This document shows positions 46,567-58,616 of a DNA stretch of 64,000 nucleotides, piece by piece. Position numbers and translations under genes: made by a program. Within the stretch, counting starts at the first letter, position 1; each line of letters opens with the position of its first letter. Under the pieces are notes generated by a model. It searched no databases. It was not told where the DNA came from and saw nothing but the letters and a program-made list of their open reading frames with translations. Source of the stretch: an uncultured Veillonellaceae bacterium (GTDB lineage Bacteria; Bacillota; Negativicutes; Veillonellales; Dialisteraceae); contig CASEBK010000031.1 in NCBI GenBank assembly GCA_949286115.1, positions 62,001-126,000 of the forward strand. Reading direction: 5' to 3'.

Positions 46567-48571
46567 AACGTTCTCCGAAAAATTTCGTCATCCGTACGAG
46601 CACGACCACGGCGGCGACGGCAAATATACCGGCCAGAGTGCCGGCGGCCAGACCGTCCAGACCGCGGATGAAGCTCAGGATGAAAGGACTTCGCATGTGA
46701 GCGAAGGTCTCCACCATGGACCCCTGCCCTACGGTCACAGCGACGATGAGCAGGTAATGAAGCACCTGAGGCCAGCGCTGATACAGTGCCGCCAGTGCCA
46801 GGAAGACTGACGGATGACCGAAAAGGAATTCCTTTTCCCGCGGACGCGCGTACATATGATCTTCCAGGAACCTGCGAAGTGCGATCTCAAATCCGGGAAC
46901 GGGGGCCATATTGTTTCCGCTCCGACCGACGAACATGAAAGCGGCAAAGGCCAGGAATCCCAGTCCCGCCAGAAGACCGAGCCGGATCGGGATGCGGCAG
47001 AAATTCCGAATGAAATCAACGAAATCCCGGTCGCTTGCCACGACTTTGCCAAAGAAAGGAAAATGCTGGATATAGATGAGCGTGATCAGCACGAGCGGCA
47101 GGACGAAGGTGAGTTTGACGCCGCGAAAGATCTCGATTTCCAGGAAGAAACGGATATCGCCCAGGATGGCGCTCACAAAGATGCCGCCGCAGAGCGAGAG
47201 TAGCCCGCAGCACCACAGCACGGCCGCGCCTTCTCCAAAAAGCGCCAGCGCCCCTTTGGGAGCAGCTGCTTCCGCTTTCTTTTTCAGGCAGTATCCCAGG
47301 AACAGGGACACGATGACTACCGGAGTTGCGATCTCCGTACCGAGTGCCAGTGCCTGAAGCGGAAAGAGTGACTGCGGCCAGGCCCAGTAGAGCCCCTGCG
47401 TCACAAGGAAGCCGGCTCCCCAGATGGGCCATGTCCATCTGGAAAGACAGGGAAACAGGAAGAGGAGCGCCGCCACGCAGAGGGAAAGCGCCCCCATGAG
47501 AACTGCCGCGCGGAGGATGCGGCTGGGGAAGTACGGCTCCATCTGCGAAGCACGGCCTGTCTGGAATCCATGCTCTTCCAGCCGTTCTTTCGTCCTGGAG
47601 ATATAAATGGCGTTCGTTTCATCGAGGCTCTTCCCTTCCAGCGCATATTTGTAGGAAGGGAACAGGTTCATGCGGATATTTCGCTCGATGTCGCTGATGT
47701 AGAACCGGGCAGACGCTTCCTCCGGCGTGAGCTGAATCAGTTCATTCTGCGCCATTGCATAGAGACGGACCGTATTATAGTCCGACGATTTGACCATATC
47801 GAGCGCGCCGGCCTGATTCTCAAAACCGAGCTGCGACTGTGCTTCGATCAGAACGATGGGGATATGGCGGGCTGCCATGGCGTCCCGGAAATAATCCATC
47901 TGTTCTTTGTAACCGAACGCTTCCTTGCCCACGAAGAGGACGGCGCTCACCTTGTCGGAAGCGTCGACCGCACGCAGGAATTCATCCACCGACTCTTTGT
48001 CAGGATGGCTCACGTTGAGCGGCCGGAGCACCAGATAAAAACCGGAAGCCGCTGCTTCTTTCACGCGGGCCGGCAGGATGCCCACCGGCATATCGAGAAA
48101 CTTCATCCAGTCCGCTTGGATCTCCATGGTCTCTACGCCATTCAGCGTGAAGATGCGGATCTGGTGGGGACTCATGCGGAGACGAAGATTGCGCTCCAGG
48201 TCGCGGAAAAATTCCCAACCATTTGCCTTGCTCGAAGGCTGGATGTAGATCCGGTCCCGATAGATCTCCCCGTTTGCATCCGAAAAAGCGGCCATATCAG
48301 CGCCGCGGTAGATCATCGCATCGCTGCGATCCATGATTTTTGTAGGCGTATCATCATACAGGGCCAGCGAAGTAATACCGCTGGCCTTGTACAATGCAAA
48401 AAGATCTTCTTTTGTTCTTCCTTCCAGTTTGTCGTAGTCGTAGACCATCTCTACGGTCTGATCATTGGCTTCCAGGTGGTACCGCTCATAAGAGATATAA
48501 GCGGCCGCCAGAAAGCCGATCAGGATCAGGCCGAACAGGATCCGAAAGGAAGCCCCGTGAAGGCGCATCAT
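46553..48571 (-). CDS. DUF5693 family membrane protein
   Basis: 672 residues. One N-terminal helix (FGLILIGFLAAAYISYERYH) is followed by a large extracytoplasmic domain (about residues 35-355) and then some ten membrane helices to the C-terminus. Function is unknown; the constant link with csaB suggests a role in secondary cell-wall polymer modification or export, perhaps together with surface-layer anchoring. It follows prfB by ten bases. Confidence 0.8.
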   Translation of the reverse strand: MMRLHGASFRILFGLILIGFLAAAYISYERYHLEANDQTVEMVYDYDKLEGRTKEDLFALYKASGITSLALYDDTPTKIMDRSDAMIYRGADMAAFSDANGEIYRDRIYIQPSSKANGWEFFRDLERNLRLRMSPHQIRIFTLNGVETMEIQADWMKFLDMPVGILPARVKEAAASGFYLVLRPLNVSHPDKESVDEFLRAVDASDKVSAVLFVGKEAFGYKEQMDYFRDAMAARHIPIVLIEAQSQLGFENQAGALDMVKSSDYNTVRLYAMAQNELIQLTPEEASARFYISDIERNIRMNLFPSYKYALEGKSLDETNAIYISRTKERLEEHGFQTGRASQMEPYFPSRILRAAVLMGALSLCVAALLFLFPCLSRWTWPIWGAGFLVTQGLYWAWPQSLFPLQALALGTEIATPVVIVSLFLGYCLKKKAEAAAPKGALALFGEGAAVLWCCGLLSLCGGIFVSAILGDIRFFLEIEIFRGVKLTFVLPLVLITLIYIQHFPFFGKVVASDRDFVDFIRNFCRIPIRLGLLAGLGFLAFAAFMFVGRSGNNMAPVPGFEIALRRFLEDHMYARPREKEFLFGHPSVFLALAALYQRWPQVLHYLLIVAVTVGQGSMVETFAHMRSPFILSFIRGLDGLAAGTLAGIFAVAAVVVLVRMTKFFGERYGRV

Positions 48572-48581
48572 TTTCCGCTCC

Positions 48582-49716
48582 TTACGCTTTGAACTTTTGC
48601 TTCTTCAAATATCCTTCAATGAATTCATCCAGATCTCCGTCCATGACGGCCTGGATATTGCCGGTCTCGATACCGGTCCGGTTATCTTTGACCAGTGTAT
48701 AGGGCTGGAATACGTAGGAACGGATCTGGCTCCCCCACTCGATGGCCTGCTGTTCCCCTTCAATGCTCTTTTTCAGCTTTTCACGCTTTTCAAGCTCCAG
48801 TTCAAAGAGCTTGGAGCGGAGCATTCGCAGACACTGTTCCTTGTTCTGGAGCTGAGACCGCTCGGTCTGGCAGGCGGCGACGATGCCCGTCGGGATATGA
48901 GTCATGCGCACGGCAGAGCTCGTCTTGTTGATGTGCTGGCCGCCTGCGCCGGAAGAACGATAATAATCAACGCGCACATCGGCCATATTGAGATCGACTT
49001 CCACGTCGTCGGTGATCTCCGGCATGACGTCCACAGCCGAAAAAGATGTATGACGGCGCTTTGCCGCGTCAAAAGGCGAAATGCGGACCAGACGGTGCAC
49101 GCCCTTTTCCGACTTCAGCATGCCATAGGCATACTTGCCTTTGAACATATATTCCGCCGTCTTGATGCCGGCCTCATCGCCGGGAAGCATGTTGAGCTCT
49201 TCCACTTCGAAGCCGTGATCCTGCGCCCATTTCAGATACATGCGGATCAGCATCTGCGTCCAGTCCTGCGCTTCGGTCCCGCCGGCGCCGGCATGGAATG
49301 ACACGATCGCATTGTTGTCATCGTATTCATCAGAAAGCAACAGTTCGATCTCCTTTTTGTCGAGCTGCGCCTTGAGACGCGCCATCTCTTCCGCGATCTC
49401 CGGTTCCATGGACTGGTCATCCTCTTCGATCGCCATGTCGAGGATCTCTTTGAGGCTTTCTGCCTGATCAAAGAGCCTGGTGTACGTATCGTACGCTTCC
49501 TTGGCTTCCGTCGCTTCCTGAGAGATCTTTCGCGCTTTTTCTGCATTATCCCAGAATGAAGGATCACTCATCTGCACATCGTAACTGGTGATCTTTTCTT
49601 TCAGTTTAGGTAAGTCAAAGTGAATCCCTGATTTCTCTTTCGTGATTCAGCAGATCGGCCAATGTTTTTTTCAAATCTTCCAGCATCTGTTTTGTCATCT
49701 CGCTTTCTTTTGTCAT
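48582..49716 (-). CDS. prfB: Peptide chain release factor 2 with programmed +1 frameshift
   Basis: The gene is read in two frames. From ATG 49716 (or ATG 49698) a short first frame ends at TGA (49617-49615) right after CTT: AGGGATTCACTTTGAC. The ribosome slips one base and continues DLPKLKEKITSYDVQMSDPS... to the stop at 48582, as in most bacterial prfB genes where low RF2 favours the shift. The AGGGA before CTT serves as the stimulatory Shine-Dalgarno-like element. The second frame contains SPFDAAKRRHTSF and the GGQ motif (SSGAGGQHINKTSS). RF2 terminates at UGA and UAA. The start of the first frame is not certain. Confidence 0.93.
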
Positions 49717-49760
49717 GCCTCGATGGGCATAAAATAAACAGAATTGTTTGACCATCAAAT

Positions 49761-52274
49761 TCAGGATCTGTCCTGATTCTCGGAAGCAGGCTCCGCTTCC
49801 GCCGTCACAGCGGCATTGGTGTTTTCATCCACATAATGCTCTTTAGCGTTTTTCAGCGGGTCCGTTTTGGTCTCTGAAGCGACTTCCTTCTGCGCCGGCG
49901 TCTGTGCATTGTTATCCGTGGTGAAGCGGATCTGGATGTGATAGAGATAGAGGATGATAGTCTCCATCATGGCATGCTGCATCTCTTCATACATATCGAA
50001 TGCTTCGACTTTGTATTCCACGATCGGATTTCTCTGCCCGTAAGAACGCAGGTTGATGCCTTCTTTCAGCATGTCCATATCGTCCAGGTGTTCCATCCAC
50101 TTAGCGTCGACCACTTTGAGCATGATCGCCTTTTCCAGCTCGCGCATCATCAGCGAGCCGATGGAAGCCTCACGCGCATCGTACGTATCATGCGCGCATT
50201 TTTTGAGCTTTTCTTCCACTTCTTCCCGGGAAAGATCTTCGATCTCTTCCAGCTTGATCTCGCCGGGCGCAAGGAAGTATTTTTCACAGTACTTGAGGAG
50301 TCCTGCGAAATCCCATTCTTCCGGATAGAGCTTCGCATTGGCATAGGTGTCGAGCCCTTCATTGATGAGGGTATCCACCATGTTCATGATTTGGCTCTTC
50401 ATATCCTCGCCTTCGAGGATGCGGCGCCGTTCTTCATAGAGGACCTTGCGCTGCTGGTTCATGACATCGTCGTATTCGAGGACGTATTTACGGATATCGA
50501 AGTTCCGCGTTTCCACGCGTTTCTGCGCTTTCCGGATGGCATTGGAGACCATGGTGCTCTTGATCTCTTCATCTTCCTCGAGCCCCATTTTTTCCATAAA
50601 TTTCTTGATGTTGTCCCCGCCGAAGATGCGCATCAGATCATCTTCCAGAGAGAGGAAGAACTGGCTGCTCCCCGGGTCGCCCTGACGGCCTGCGCGGCCG
50701 CGGAGCTGGTTATCGATACGCCGGCTCTCGTGGCGTTCCGTCCCGATGATGGCAAGGCCGCCCAACTCTGCCACGCCCTCTCCAAGGACGATATCCGTAC
50801 CGCGGCCGGCCATATTCGTCGCGATGGTGACCTGCCCCTTCTGACCGGCCTGTGCGACGATATGCGCTTCCAGCTCATGGTACTTCGCGTTCAGCACGTT
50901 GTGCACGATGCCTGCCTGTGTCAGCATGCGGGAAAGCTCTTCGGACTGCTCGATGGATGTCGTACCGATGAGGATCGGTTGCCCCGTCTTGTGGCGGCGC
51001 AGTACTTCCCGTACGACCGCTTTATACTTGCCCCGCTTGCTCTTAAAGACCACATCCGGCAGATCTTTTCGCTGTATCGGTTTATTCGTCGGGATCTGGA
51101 CGACTTCCAGTCCGTAGATTTTGATGAATTCCTGTTCTTCCGTCTTGGCCGTACCGGTCATGCCGGCCAGCTTGTCATACATGCGGAAATAGTTCTGGAA
51201 CGTGATGGTGGCCAGCGTCTGGCTCTCCCGCTCCACCTGCAGACCTTCCTTGGCTTCGATCGCCTGATGGAGCCCGTCGGAGTAGCGGCGGCCGTACATC
51301 AGACGGCCCGTAAATTCATCGACGATGATGACCTTGCCGTCTTTTACGACATAATCTCGGTCGCGGATCATCATGGTCTGTGCACGGAGCGCCTGCGTAA
51401 AGAGATGGTTCAGCTCCAAATTTTCCGTATCGTACAGATTCTTGACGCCGAGCAGCTTTTCCATCTTGGCGACGCCCGCTTCGGTCGGTGCGACGGTCTT
51501 CTGCTTTTCATCGATGGTATAGTCCTCATCTTTGACAAGCTTCGGCACGCACTTGGCGAGGCGATAGTAGTCGTCCGTCGATTTCTGTCCCGGACCTGAA
51601 ATGATGAGCGGCGTTCTCGCTTCATCGATCAGGATGCTGTCTACTTCATCGATGAGGCAGTAATGCAGCGGCCGCTGCACCATCTGATCCAGAGATACCA
51701 CCATGTTGTCACGCAGATAGTCAAAGCCGAATTCATTGTTCGTCCCGTATGTGATATCTGAATTGTATGCCAGTTTTCTCTGGTGGAAATCCATGTCATG
51801 CACGATGAGGCCGACGGAGAGACCGAGGAATTTGTAGACCTGCCCCATCCATTCGCTGTCGCGCTTTGCCAGGTAATCATTGACCGTGATGACATGGACG
51901 CCTTTGCCTTCCAGCGCGTTCAGATAGGTCGGCGCTGTCGCGACGAGCGTCTTGCCTTCACCGGTGCTCATCTCGGCGATCTTGCCCTGATGGAGGACGA
52001 TTCCGCCGATCAGCTGCACGTCGAAATGGCGCATCCCGAGCACACGGCGAGATGCTTCGCGCACCACGGCGAACGCTTCCGGCAGAAGATCGTCGAGCGT
52101 CTCCCCTTTGGCCAGCCGTTCTTTGAATTCCAGCGTCTTGCCTGCGAGCGACGTATCGCTCAGATTCCGCATCTTTTCTTCCAGCGGATTGATCTTCTGT
52201 TCAACGATTCTGCGAAGTTTTTTGACTTCCTTCTCATTGGAACCGTTGAACAGTCTATCAAGAATCTTCAGCAT
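49761..52274 (-). CDS. secA: Preprotein translocase ATPase SecA
   Basis: 837 residues from [20 protein letters not shown] (AAAGGAGCTGC upstream). Motor motifs include [20 protein letters not shown] (Walker A), [20 protein letters not shown], and [20 protein letters not shown]. It drives Sec-dependent export with SecYEG. The C-terminus is a Glu/Ala/Asn-rich linker without the Cys-rich zinc motif found in many SecA proteins; other Firmicutes also lack it, so this is not a truncation. Confidence 0.97.
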   Translation of the reverse strand: MLKILDRLFNGSNEKEVKKLRRIVEQKINPLEEKMRNLSDTSLAGKTLEFKERLAKGETLDDLLPEAFAVVREASRRVLGMRHFDVQLIGGIVLHQGKIAEMSTGEGKTLVATAPTYLNALEGKGVHVITVNDYLAKRDSEWMGQVYKFLGLSVGLIVHDMDFHQRKLAYNSDITYGTNNEFGFDYLRDNMVVSLDQMVQRPLHYCLIDEVDSILIDEARTPLIISGPGQKSTDDYYRLAKCVPKLVKDEDYTIDEKQKTVAPTEAGVAKMEKLLGVKNLYDTENLELNHLFTQALRAQTMMIRDRDYVVKDGKVIIVDEFTGRLMYGRRYSDGLHQAIEAKEGLQVERESQTLATITFQNYFRMYDKLAGMTGTAKTEEQEFIKIYGLEVVQIPTNKPIQRKDLPDVVFKSKRGKYKAVVREVLRRHKTGQPILIGTTSIEQSEELSRMLTQAGIVHNVLNAKYHELEAHIVAQAGQKGQVTIATNMAGRGTDIVLGEGVAELGGLAIIGTERHESRRIDNQLRGRAGRQGDPGSSQFFLSLEDDLMRIFGGDNIKKFMEKMGLEEDEEIKSTMVSNAIRKAQKRVETRNFDIRKYVLEYDDVMNQQRKVLYEERRRILEGEDMKSQIMNMVDTLINEGLDTYANAKLYPEEWDFAGLLKYCEKYFLAPGEIKLEEIEDLSREEVEEKLKKCAHDTYDAREASIGSLMMRELEKAIMLKVVDAKWMEHLDDMDMLKEGINLRSYGQRNPIVEYKVEAFDMYEEMQHAMMETIILYLYHIQIRFTTDNNAQTPAQKEVASETKTDPLKNAKEHYVDENTNAAVTAEAEPASENQDRS

Positions 52275-52372
52275 GTATGCAGCTCCTTTTTGTGTCAGCA
52301 GGGACTTCCGCGCCTCCACAGGGACGACCGGGAAGCCCTTGTTCTCTCACTAAAAATGCGTATATCAATGAT

Positions 52373-52401
52373 ATTTTAGCAAACTCTGCATAAGTAGTCA
52401 A
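52373..52401 (-). promoter_or_regulatory. Promoter of secA
   Basis: TTGACT (52401-52396), 17 bases, TAAAAT (52378-52373) on the minus strand, about 100 bases before secA. The rest of the gap between hpf and secA holds the hpf terminator and nothing else that I can see. Confidence 0.7.
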
Positions 52402-52456
52402 AACAGGGTACGTATGGAAATATCACAAAGACGAGCGAACGTTTTCAGACAAAGGA

Positions 52457-52485
52457 AAAGAGAGAAGCTGACTGCTTCCCTCTTT
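52457..52485 (-). terminator. Terminator after hpf
   Basis: AAGAGGGAAGC pairs with GCTTCTCTCTT (one mismatch) around a five-base loop, followed by TTTCC on the minus strand. Confidence 0.6.
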
Positions 52486-52496
52486 CTTTTTTCTCA

Positions 52497-53030
52497 TTAT
52501 TTCTCTGCTTCGATCAGACCGTACTTTCCGTCATCACGGCGATAGACCACTGCGGGGCTTTCCGTCTGCGCATCGAAGAACATGAAGAAATTGTGTTCCA
52601 GCAGATTCATCTGGAGAATCGCTTCTTCCGGAGACATCGGGGAGATCTGGAACCGCTTCGTCCGCACGATCTCAAATTCCGCATCGGAGGCCGCCGGTTC
52701 TTTTTCTTCCATGAACTGCGTGCTCAGCACTTTCTGTTCTTTGAATCTCTTGGCGAGGCGCGTCTTGTATTTGTGGATCTGCCGCTCCACCTTGTCAAAG
52801 ACCAAATCGATGGACTTGTACATATCGTCAGATTTTTCCACGCCGCGAAGGATGACCCCATCTACATAGACAGTGACTTCACAGGTCCTCGTCATATTGG
52901 AAATCCGGAGAAGTACGTTCATTTTGATCGGTCTGTCAAAATATCTCTGGATTTTTCCCGTATGTTTTTCTACATATTGATGCAGGGCATCTGTCATTTC
53001 CAGATTTTTCCCTCTGATTGTTAATTCCAT
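52497..53030 (-). CDS. hpf: Ribosome hibernation promoting factor, long form
   Basis: 177 residues. The N-terminal S30AE domain (MELTIRGKNLEMTDALHQYV; VEVT-like strand ACEVTVYVDG-type pattern here TCEVTVYVDGVILRG) covers about residues 1-100. The C-terminal domain (RTKRFQISPMSPEEAILQMN...YLIEA-type end) mediates dimerisation and makes this the long form that joins two 70S ribosomes into 100S particles. It has its own promoter and GGAGGAG site. Confidence 0.95.
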   Translation of the reverse strand: MELTIRGKNLEMTDALHQYVEKHTGKIQRYFDRPIKMNVLLRISNMTRTCEVTVYVDGVILRGVEKSDDMYKSIDLVFDKVERQIHKYKTRLAKRFKEQKVLSTQFMEEKEPAASDAEFEIVRTKRFQISPMSPEEAILQMNLLEHNFFMFFDAQTESPAVVYRRDDGKYGLIEAEK

Positions 53031-53080
53031 AAATAACTCCTCCTTTCATCGCCAGACTGTGCTGTCTGGTTTTCATTAAT

Positions 53081-53109
53081 ATTATATAACATTCTTGTAA
53101 AGATTTGAA
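53081..53109 (-). promoter_or_regulatory. Promoter of hpf
   Basis: TATAAT (53086-53081) with TTCAAA 17 bases upstream on the minus strand. A small hairpin, CCAGAC/GTCTGG (53052-53069), lies in the leader before the ribosome site. Confidence 0.55.
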
Positions 53110-53261
53110 GCTAAAACGCATCGTTCCATGCGCGGCACTTATAGTAAATATCTATATGTCCCAAAAATATTTTTATTCGCTTTGACGGCTTGACAAAGAG
53201 CTTCCTTTCTGGGTCGTTTGGCTTTTTCTCACTTCTGCCCGGAACTTCAACTCTTCAGTAA

Positions 53262-53288
53262 AAAAGAGCCCCGTCATGAGGCTCTTTT
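53262..53288. terminator. Terminator after amino-acid transporter genes
   Basis: AAAAGAGCC (53262-53270) pairs perfectly with GGCTCTTTT (53280-53288). It serves the minus-strand ATPase gene. The stretch to 53110 upstream of hpf holds no gene. Confidence 0.75.
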
Positions 53289-53296
53289 CAAAATAG

Positions 53297-54027
<731 letters not shown>

Positions 54028-54031
<4 letters not shown>

Positions 54032-54678
54032 TTCGTCCTCCGTTCCAGGAATCCTACCACACGGGAGATCGCAAGAGTCATCATGAGGTACAGCGCAGCT
54101 ACGGTGAGCCAGATCTCAAAGGAACCGTAGGTCTGCGCGATGATGAGCTGCCCGCGGCGGGTCAGTTCTTCAAAACCGATGACCGACACCAGAGACGAGT
54201 CCTTCAGCATGGCGATGAATTCATTGCCGAGAGGAGGCAGGATATTTCGCACCGCCTGCGGCAGGATGACATAGACCATGGTCTGCCACCACGTGAGGCC
54301 AAGGGAGCGGCCCGCTTCCATCTGCCCAGGATCAATGGACTGGATGCCCGCGCGGAAGATCTCGGAAATATAAGCGCCGCTATTGATGCCGCAGGCCATG
54401 ACAGCGGCAGCAAAAGGCTCGATCTGCTGCCCTGTCGCCATAGGAAGCGCGAAATAGATGAGAAAGATCTGCACAAGAAGCGGCGTGCCGCGGATGCAGT
54501 CCGCATAAATGGCCGCCAATATCCGCAGGACTCTGATCTGCGATATGCGCGCGATCCCTACGAAAAGGCCGATAAAAAAGCCTACCGCGACACTCACTGC
54601 GGTGATCTCGACCGTCACTGCCGCACCCATGAGGAGGAGCGGCAGCGCACGCTCGATCAGTCCAAAATCAAATGTCAT
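54028..54678 (-). CDS. Polar amino-acid ABC transporter permease
   Basis: 216 residues from [20 protein letters not shown] (GGAAAGGATCGC upstream). Five hydrophobic segments and the EAA loop ([40 protein letters not shown]) mark the HisM/GlnP family. No substrate-binding protein is encoded beside it, so the transporter must use one from elsewhere; the transported amino acid cannot be named. Confidence 0.92.
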
Positions 54679-54750
54679 TTGCGATCCTTTCCTGTGCCCG
54701 CGCAGCAAATCCCGTTGGCGGGTCCGAAATATTATGCAATGTATTTATTA

Positions 54751-54779
54751 ATTATAAAAAAGTTTGAAATCTCCGTCAA
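54751..54779 (-). promoter_or_regulatory. Promoter of amino-acid transporter operon
   Basis: TTGACG (54779-54774), 17 bases, TATAAT (54756-54751) on the minus strand, about 70 bases before the permease start. Confidence 0.75.
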
Positions 54780-54792
54780 TCGAAAGCACACA

Positions 54793-54825
54793 AAAAGCAG
54801 ACATCCCCTCGGAACATCTGCTTTT
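54793..54825. terminator. Terminator after gltX
   Basis: AAAAGCAGA (54793-54801) and TCTGCTTTT (54817-54825) pair perfectly and are followed on the minus strand by T-rich DNA. Confidence 0.7.
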
Positions 54826-54831
54826 CTTGCA

Positions 54832-56307
54832 TCAGGCTCTGGCTGCTTCGCAGAAGGCCAGCGCTTTTTCAAGCCGCGCCAGCGTCTTCTCCCGGCCGAA
54901 CAGCACGATCATCTCATACATGCCCGGCCCTTTAGTGACGCCGGTGAGGGCGATGCGGGCCGGTTCGAAAGCGGCCTTGCCCTTGATGCCGGTCTCTTTC
55001 ATGACGCTCTTGAAGCATGCCGTCACCGCCTCTTCCGTCAGCTCCGGCAGAGCTTTCAGCGCCGCGATGAAAGCTTTCAGGATGACAGCGCTCGTATCCG
55101 CTTTCAGGATCTCTACGACGTCAGGCGCTTCAAAGGGTGGCACATCTTCGAAGAAGAGCTTCAGCTGTTCCGGTGCCTGCGCCCCATAAGAGATGCGGTC
55201 GTGCATATACCAGACCACTTTCTGCAGCCAGTTCCTCTTTTCATCTGGCAGCGGAGCGGTCACATAGCCTGCTTTTTCGAGGAACGGCAGCACGAAATCG
55301 AGGAGTTCTTCCGGGGATAATTTCTTCATGTACTGGAAATTGATCCAGTTCAGCTTTTCAATGTCGAAGACGGCGTCATTTGAGGAAACGCGGTCCATGG
55401 AGAACGAACGGATCAGCTCTTCCCGGGAGAAAATCTCCTGCTCCCCTTTCGGCGCCCAGCCGAGGAGCGCCAGATAATTGACGACCGCCTCCGGGAGGTA
55501 TCCCATGTCCTTATAGGCGGTGACGGAAGTCGCGCCGTGGCGTTTGCTCATCTTCTTATGGTCTGCGCCGAGGATGAGGGAGATATGCCCAAACTCCGGC
55601 ACCTCATATCCAAGGGCATGATAGATCGCGATCTGCCGGGGCGTGTTGGATAGATGCTCTTCTGCGCGAATGACATGCGTCACGCCCATGAGGGAATCAT
55701 CCACGACGACGGCAAAATTGTAGACGGGGATGCCGTCCGATTTCATGATGATGAAGTCCCCGACGCCGGACGACTGAAATTCCACATGGCCGCGGACCAT
55801 GTCATCAAAGGCGATCGTCTCGCCTTCCGGCACGCGGAGACGGACTACCGGTCTGCGGCCTTCCGCCTGATACTGAGCGATCTGCTCTTCCGTGAGATGA
55901 CGGCAGTGTCCGCCGTATACTGGGGTCTTTCCTTCTTTGAGCTGTTCCTGCCGCTCTGCTTCCAGTTCATCCTGAGAGCAATAGCAGTAATAGGCTTTCC
56001 CTTCTGCAATGAGTCGCTGGACCTCTTTCTGGTAGATCGCAAGACGCTCCGTCTGGCGATACGGTCCGTTTGGTCCGCCTACGTCGATGCCTTCATCCCA
56101 GTCGAGGCCGAGCCAACGCATGGACTCCTTGATGTTTTCTTCCGATTCCCGCGAAGAACGGCTAAGGTCGGTGTCTTCGATGCGGACGAGGAACTTTCCG
56201 CCGGCATGGCGGGCCACCAGCCAGTTGAACAGTGCAGAACGGGCGCCGCCGATATGGAACGGCCCTGTCGGACTCGGTGCAAAACGGACTTTGATTTCTT
56301 TTGCCAT
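54832..56307 (-). CDS. gltX: Glutamyl-tRNA synthetase
   Basis: 491 residues from MAKEIKVRFAPSPTGPFHIG, the start set by the family's FAPSPTG opening. The HIGH motif appears as FHIGGARSALFNW and KMSKS as KKMSKRHGATSV. It charges tRNA-Glu and, if the organism uses the amidotransferase route, also tRNA-Gln; that cannot be judged here. It overlaps no gene but starts two bases before the ispDF stop. Confidence 0.97.
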   Translation of the reverse strand: MAKEIKVRFAPSPTGPFHIGGARSALFNWLVARHAGGKFLVRIEDTDLSRSSRESEENIKESMRWLGLDWDEGIDVGGPNGPYRQTERLAIYQKEVQRLIAEGKAYYCYCSQDELEAERQEQLKEGKTPVYGGHCRHLTEEQIAQYQAEGRRPVVRLRVPEGETIAFDDMVRGHVEFQSSGVGDFIIMKSDGIPVYNFAVVVDDSLMGVTHVIRAEEHLSNTPRQIAIYHALGYEVPEFGHISLILGADHKKMSKRHGATSVTAYKDMGYLPEAVVNYLALLGWAPKGEQEIFSREELIRSFSMDRVSSNDAVFDIEKLNWINFQYMKKLSPEELLDFVLPFLEKAGYVTAPLPDEKRNWLQKVVWYMHDRISYGAQAPEQLKLFFEDVPPFEAPDVVEILKADTSAVILKAFIAALKALPELTEEAVTACFKSVMKETGIKGKAAFEPARIALTGVTKGPGMYEMIVLFGREKTLARLEKALAFCEAARA

Positions 56308-56308
56308 C

Positions 56309-57478
56309 TTATGATCTCCTCCTGTAGAGCAGCGCCGACGCCAGAGCGGCGATCCCCTCTCTGCGCCCCACAGCTCCCAAAGTTTCATTGGTTGTAGCTT
56401 TTATATTAATCTGTCCCGATGAAATATGCAATGCACCGGCCAGATTTTCCTTCATATTCGCAATGTACGGTGCAAGCTTCGGCGCTTCGGCTATGACGGT
56501 GCTGTCGATATTTCCTACGGCATAGCCTTCCTTCCGAATGATCTCTCTCACCTGGCCGAGCAGCTCCAGGCTGGAGATATTGAGATACCGGTCATCCGTA
56601 TCGGGAAAATAGTGACCGATATCCGGGCAGCCGGCCGCTCCAAGAAGCGCATCCATCACCGCATGGACCAGCACGTCCGCATCAGAATGACCGTCCAGAC
56701 CGCCTCGTTCGGCGATACGCACGCCGCCCAGGATGAGAGGCCGTCCCTCTGCCAGGCGATGGATATCGTATCCCTGCCCGACGCGAAACGGCGGTATATC
56801 GCCTTCTGCTGCCCTAAGCAATCGCTCGCGGTCCTCCGGCACGGTCACTTTGAAATACGCTTCCTTTCCTTCCAGGCACTTCACAGGCACGCCGCAAACT
56901 TCGCACACAGAGGCGTCGTCTGTCACATGCATACCTTTCTCCCTCACTTTCTTCATGCAGGCGCGGAACAGGCGAGTCTGCGCACCCTGCGGCGTCTGAG
57001 CCCGCATGAGGCGCGACCGGTCCGGCGTGCGGCAGACGAATCCCGAACTGTCCGTGCACTTGATCGTGTCGATGCAGGGCACACAGTAGAGCGCCGCCTG
57101 CGTGCCGCTTTCAAGCTCTCGGATCAGGCGGTCGATCGCCGCCCCGTCCACGAGAGGACGCGCTCCGTCATGGATGAGGACCGTTTCCGAAGAAGGCGAA
57201 AGCGCCGAGAGGCCGTTTGCGACCGAATCCATGCGCGCCGCACCGCCATCTGCGTACCTGACGGGAATGCGTCCATCCACCCGCCTTACGGACGCAGCGA
57301 ATGCCTCCCGCTCTGCCGGATCTGTCACAAGGATGATCTCATCAAGAAAAAGACTCTGCATCACATGGTACAGAGTATATTCGATGAGCGGACGTCCGCC
57401 GATCTCCTCGAGCAGTTTGTTCCGCCCTGCGCCAAACCGCTCGCCCCGTCCGGCGGCGACAAGGATCATGCTGTTCAT
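56309..57478 (-). CDS. ispDF: Bifunctional IspD-IspF enzyme
   Basis: 389 residues, a fusion of two MEP-pathway enzymes. Residues 1-225 are IspD ([33 protein letters not shown]). Residues about 232-389 are IspF ([44 protein letters not shown]-type [11 protein letters not shown]). They catalyse the CTP transfer and cyclisation steps of isoprenoid synthesis. The fused form is less common in Firmicutes than separate genes. It overlaps the yacL gene by four bases. Confidence 0.96.
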   Translation of the reverse strand: MNSMILVAAGRGERFGAGRNKLLEEIGGRPLIEYTLYHVMQSLFLDEIILVTDPAEREAFAASVRRVDGRIPVRYADGGAARMDSVANGLSALSPSSETVLIHDGARPLVDGAAIDRLIRELESGTQAALYCVPCIDTIKCTDSSGFVCRTPDRSRLMRAQTPQGAQTRLFRACMKKVREKGMHVTDDASVCEVCGVPVKCLEGKEAYFKVTVPEDRERLLRAAEGDIPPFRVGQGYDIHRLAEGRPLILGGVRIAERGGLDGHSDADVLVHAVMDALLGAAGCPDIGHYFPDTDDRYLNISSLELLGQVREIIRKEGYAVGNIDSTVIAEAPKLAPYIANMKENLAGALHISSGQINIKATTNETLGAVGRREGIAALASALLYRRRS

Positions 57479-58584
57479 ACGTTCAGATCTTCCAATTTCG
57501 CAAAGATCATCCGGCCCATCGAATTCTGAAGAACCGAAGTAATGATGACAGGCACTTCATGACCGATGGCACGGCTGCCATTCTCCACAACGATCATCGT
57601 ACCGTCTTCCAAATAGGCAACGCCCTGATTCTCCTCGCGGCCCTGCTTCACCAGTTGAACGAAGAGCTGTTCGCCGGGGATCACCGTGGGCTTCACTGCG
57701 CTGGCCAGATCGTTCAGATTCAGCACAGCCACGCCCTGCAGCTCGGCCACTTTATTCAAATTGTAATCGTTCGTGATGATCTTGAGATTTTTTTCGCGGG
57801 CCAGCTTCACCAGCTTGGAGTCCACTTCGTTCACATCTTCAAAATCATCCGTCACGATACGGATCGCTTCTTTGTTGCTCTTGCGGAACTGGTTCAGGAT
57901 ATCCAGACCGCGGCGGCCGCGGTTCCGCTTCAGCACATCCGACGAGTCGGCGATCTTCTGCAGTTCCTCCAATACGAAGACCGGCACGATGAGCTGCCCT
58001 TCCAGAAAGCCGCTGCGATAGACGTCTACGATGCGCCCGTCGATGATGATATTCGTATCCAGCAGTTTTCCGCTGGAACCGTCTTTTGGTTTTTCTTTGC
58101 TCTTCGTTTTGGCTTCCGCATGCAGGTGGAGCCAATTCACCAATTCATTCCGCTTGCTGATGCAGAGATGGATACCAAGGTAACCGAGGATGATACTGAG
58201 CACCACGGATACATAGGGCCCGATATAGGGCACACGGTCAAAGGCGATGCCCACCAGATTGGCGATGATCAGACCCAGGAAGAGCCCTGCCGTACCGAGA
58301 ACGAGATCCTGCGTGGAGATCGTGGAGAGCGACTTTTCCGCCCATGACGTAAAAGCGAAAAGGCTCCGGATGAGATACGGAGAAACGGCATTGCCGATGA
58401 GCCCGCCCACGACAGCTCCGATCAGCATGAATGCTAGTGAAAGGAACGTCACCCCGAGGATGGTCTCGGACAGGAACGTATACGGCAGGACAGAAGCCAG
58501 CAGCGAATCGGACTGGCTGAACAGCACGATCCCGAGCACACTGAAGAGCAGTATGAACGTTGGTCTTAATATTTTCTCAAGCAT
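57475..58584 (-). CDS. yacL: PIN/TRAM domain membrane protein (YacL)
   Basis: 369 residues. Four N-terminal membrane helices (residues about 10-150) are followed by a PIN nuclease domain ([58 protein letters not shown]) with the conserved Asp residues, and a TRAM RNA-binding domain at the C-terminus ([20 protein letters not shown]). Its substrate is unknown. The yacL-ispD-ispF-gltX order beside radA is conserved in Firmicutes. Confidence 0.93.
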   Translation of the reverse strand: MLEKILRPTFILLFSVLGIVLFSQSDSLLASVLPYTFLSETILGVTFLSLAFMLIGAVVGGLIGNAVSPYLIRSLFAFTSWAEKSLSTISTQDLVLGTAGLFLGLIIANLVGIAFDRVPYIGPYVSVVLSIILGYLGIHLCISKRNELVNWLHLHAEAKTKSKEKPKDGSSGKLLDTNIIIDGRIVDVYRSGFLEGQLIVPVFVLEELQKIADSSDVLKRNRGRRGLDILNQFRKSNKEAIRIVTDDFEDVNEVDSKLVKLAREKNLKIITNDYNLNKVAELQGVAVLNLNDLASAVKPTVIPGEQLFVQLVKQGREENQGVAYLEDGTMIVVENGSRAIGHEVPVIITSVLQNSMGRMIFAKLEDLNV

Positions 58585-58616
58585 GAAAGTATCCTCAATT
58601 CAGCGTATGATAGACA

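Noticed and set aside
49615-49617. In-frame TGA in prfB as a disabling mutation
   Set aside because: It matches the conserved programmed frameshift site of RF2 genes.
49761-49900. SecA lacking the C-terminal zinc motif as truncation
   Set aside because: The linker ends normally and several Firmicute SecA proteins lack this motif.
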